A stretch of 5,251 nt of DNA, taken from NCBI GenBank assembly GCA_003522105.1, contig DPGF01000034.1, forward strand, positions 1 through 5,251. The letters are read 5' to 3'. The notes below the pieces were generated by a model. The model was not told the DNA's origin, ran no database searches, and worked only from the letters and a program-made list of their open reading frames with translations. The position numbers and the translations under genes were made by a program. Each line of letters opens with the position of its first letter. The first letter of the stretch is position 1. This document shows positions 4,295 through 5,251 of this stretch, one piece after another. This DNA comes from Oscillibacter sp. (lineage in GTDB: Bacteria; Bacillota; Clostridia; Oscillospirales; Oscillospiraceae).

Positions 4295-5251
4295 TTACCG
4301 CTGTCCCTTGTCGTAAGGGATACCCTCGGCCTTGGGGGCGCGGGAGCTCTTGGACGTGAACGCCAGCACGAGCAGCGTAACAATGTAGGGCAGCATGCGG
4401 TAGAAATGGGCGCTGATGCCGATCTCCGCCAGCTTGAAGATGCCGTCGCCGTTGATGTCGATGCTCGCATAGCTTGCCGCGATGCACTTGAAGAGGCCGA
4501 ACAGCAGCGAGGAGACCGCGATATTCACGGGCTTCCAGTTGCCGAAGATCATAACCGCCAGCGCGAGGAAGCCGAAGCCCGCCACGTCGCCGTTCGAGGC
4601 GCAGTTTGCCGTAGTCAGCGCATAGACGAAGCCGCCCATGCCCGCGAGCGCGCCGGAAATGGTCGTACCCGCGTAGCGCATCTTATAGACGTTGATGCCC
4701 AAGGAGTCCGCCGCCTGCGGATTTTCGCCGCACGCGCGCAGACGCAGGCCGAAGCGCGTCTTATAGAGCAGGATCGACAGGATAATGAAGAGCAGAATGC
4801 AGACATAGGTCGCCAGGTAGACCTTGTTGATGAAGGTCTCGCCGAAGAAACCGAGATCCGTGCTCTTGTCGATGCCGAGCGTAGACTTTTTGATCATGAA
4901 CCAGCTCGCCGCGTCGCCCGTGAGCATCTGGAGCGTATTCTGGTTGGCAATGATGCGGATTAAGAACAGCACGAGTGCGGGGGCCATCAGGTTGAGCGCC
5001 GTACCGCCGATGGTCTGGTCGGCGCGCAGGTTGATGGAGGCGAAGCTCAAAAGCAGGGAGAACAGCGCGCCGAAGGCCGCCGCCACCAGCATCGTGAGCA
5101 GCTCCACGCCCTGAAGCGCAACCCAGTTGCCGCTCTGCTTGAGGGAGAGGATCGCGTCGCTCGTCTGCAAAATGCGCACGAACCACACGCCGATGAACGC
5201 GCCGAAGACCATGATACCTTCCAGCGCCAGGTTGATGATACCGCTGCGCTC
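4295..5251 (-). CDS. ABC transporter permease, BPD_transp_2 family (sugar/nucleoside type), 5' end missing
   Basis: The 318 codons visible here encode a membrane permease of the family that includes YufQ/NupQ-type subunits of BMP-dependent nucleoside importers. The frame runs to the right edge: residues before the internal Met at 5212 read ERSGIINLALEGI, a conserved N-terminal family motif, so the real start lies beyond the window, probably by a few tens of codons. Hydrophobic segments are near visible residues 4-25, 45-73, 81-101, 144-164, 194-212, 226-261 (likely two) and 286-299. The block GENPQAADSLGINVYKMRY (175-193) is the conserved cytoplasmic loop expected to contact the ATPase. The C-terminus ends APKAEGIPYDKGQR. 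The loop before the last helix holds DINGDGIFKLAE (265-276), which resembles an EF-hand calcium loop. A terminator follows, so it is probably the last gene of its operon, with ATPase, partner permease and binding lipoprotein expected to the right. Substrate is not determinable. Confidence 0.92.
   Translation of the reverse strand, partial: ERSGIINLALEGIMVFGAFIGVWFVRILQTSDAILSLKQSGNWVALQGVELLTMLVAAAFGALFSLLLSFASINLRADQTIGGTALNLMAPALVLFLIRIIANQNTLQMLTGDAASWFMIKKSTLGIDKSTDLGFFGETFINKVYLATYVCILLFIILSILLYKTRFGLRLRACGENPQAADSLGINVYKMRYAGTTISGALAGMGGFVYALTTANCASNGDVAGFGFLALAVMIFGNWKPVNIAVSSLLFGLFKCIAASYASIDINGDGIFKLAEIGISAHFYRMLPYIVTLLVLAFTSKSSRAPKAEGIPYDKGQR

Noticed and set aside
4289..4963. A 224-codon plus-strand open frame opposite the permease
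   Set aside because: Its translation, rich in Arg, Glu, Asp and Ala, is what antisense of a membrane protein in this composition gives; there is no start signal.
1..5251. CRISPR arrays, tRNA/rRNA genes, insertion sequences, phage or attachment sites
   Set aside because: I saw no regularly spaced direct repeats, cloverleaf sequences, transposase-like frames or terminal inverted repeats. The gene content is housekeeping and metabolic, with uniform codon use.

Overview
The window reads as ordinary chromosome from an anaerobic Firmicute, most likely a butyrate-forming member of the Clostridia (an Oscillospirales-type gut bacterium is my best guess). Three things support this: an adjacent crt-hbd pair for crotonyl-CoA/3-hydroxybutyryl-CoA interconversion, strong AGGAGG-type ribosome binding sites with SigA-type promoters (TTGCAA-17-TATAAT), and fairly GC-rich coding sequence separated by AT-rich intergenic stretches with U-tract hairpin terminators. 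The genus cannot be settled from the sequence alone.

Layout, left to right. Bases 1-242 hold no gene that I can support. They contain a good leftward promoter (31-59) that fires out of the window and the terminator of hbd (185-222). hbd (243-1082, minus) and crt (1137-1913, minus) form a complete two-gene transcription unit: crt has its own promoter (1950-1978), the two genes are 54 nt apart with no terminator between, and a terminator follows hbd. The 249-bp divergent region 1914-2162 carries the crt promoter, a perfect 9+3+9 inverted repeat (2029-2049) and the promoter of trmB (2100-2128). trmB (2163-2855, plus) encodes the tRNA m7G46 methyltransferase and converges on a VanW-family gene (2872-3693, minus). 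One 12-bp hairpin serves as terminator between them and lies partly inside the VanW reading frame. Upstream of the VanW gene are a GNAT acetyltransferase (3759-4220, minus), then a terminator (4251-4285), then the 3' part of a sugar/nucleoside-type ABC transporter permease (4295 to beyond the right edge, minus).

How the genes fit together. Crt and Hbd catalyse consecutive steps of the butyryl-CoA pathway. The acyl-CoA dehydrogenase/EtfAB and thiolase genes that often sit with them are not in the window. TrmB is housekeeping. The VanW and GNAT genes may be co-transcribed but share no visible pathway. The permease would be the last gene of a BMP-type importer operon whose other parts lie to the right.

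I do not see a new multi-gene system here. The points most worth a second look are the Hbd cofactor-site substitution, an EF-hand-like loop in the permease, the symmetric palindrome between the crt and trmB promoters, and the coding/terminator overlap at the end of the VanW gene.
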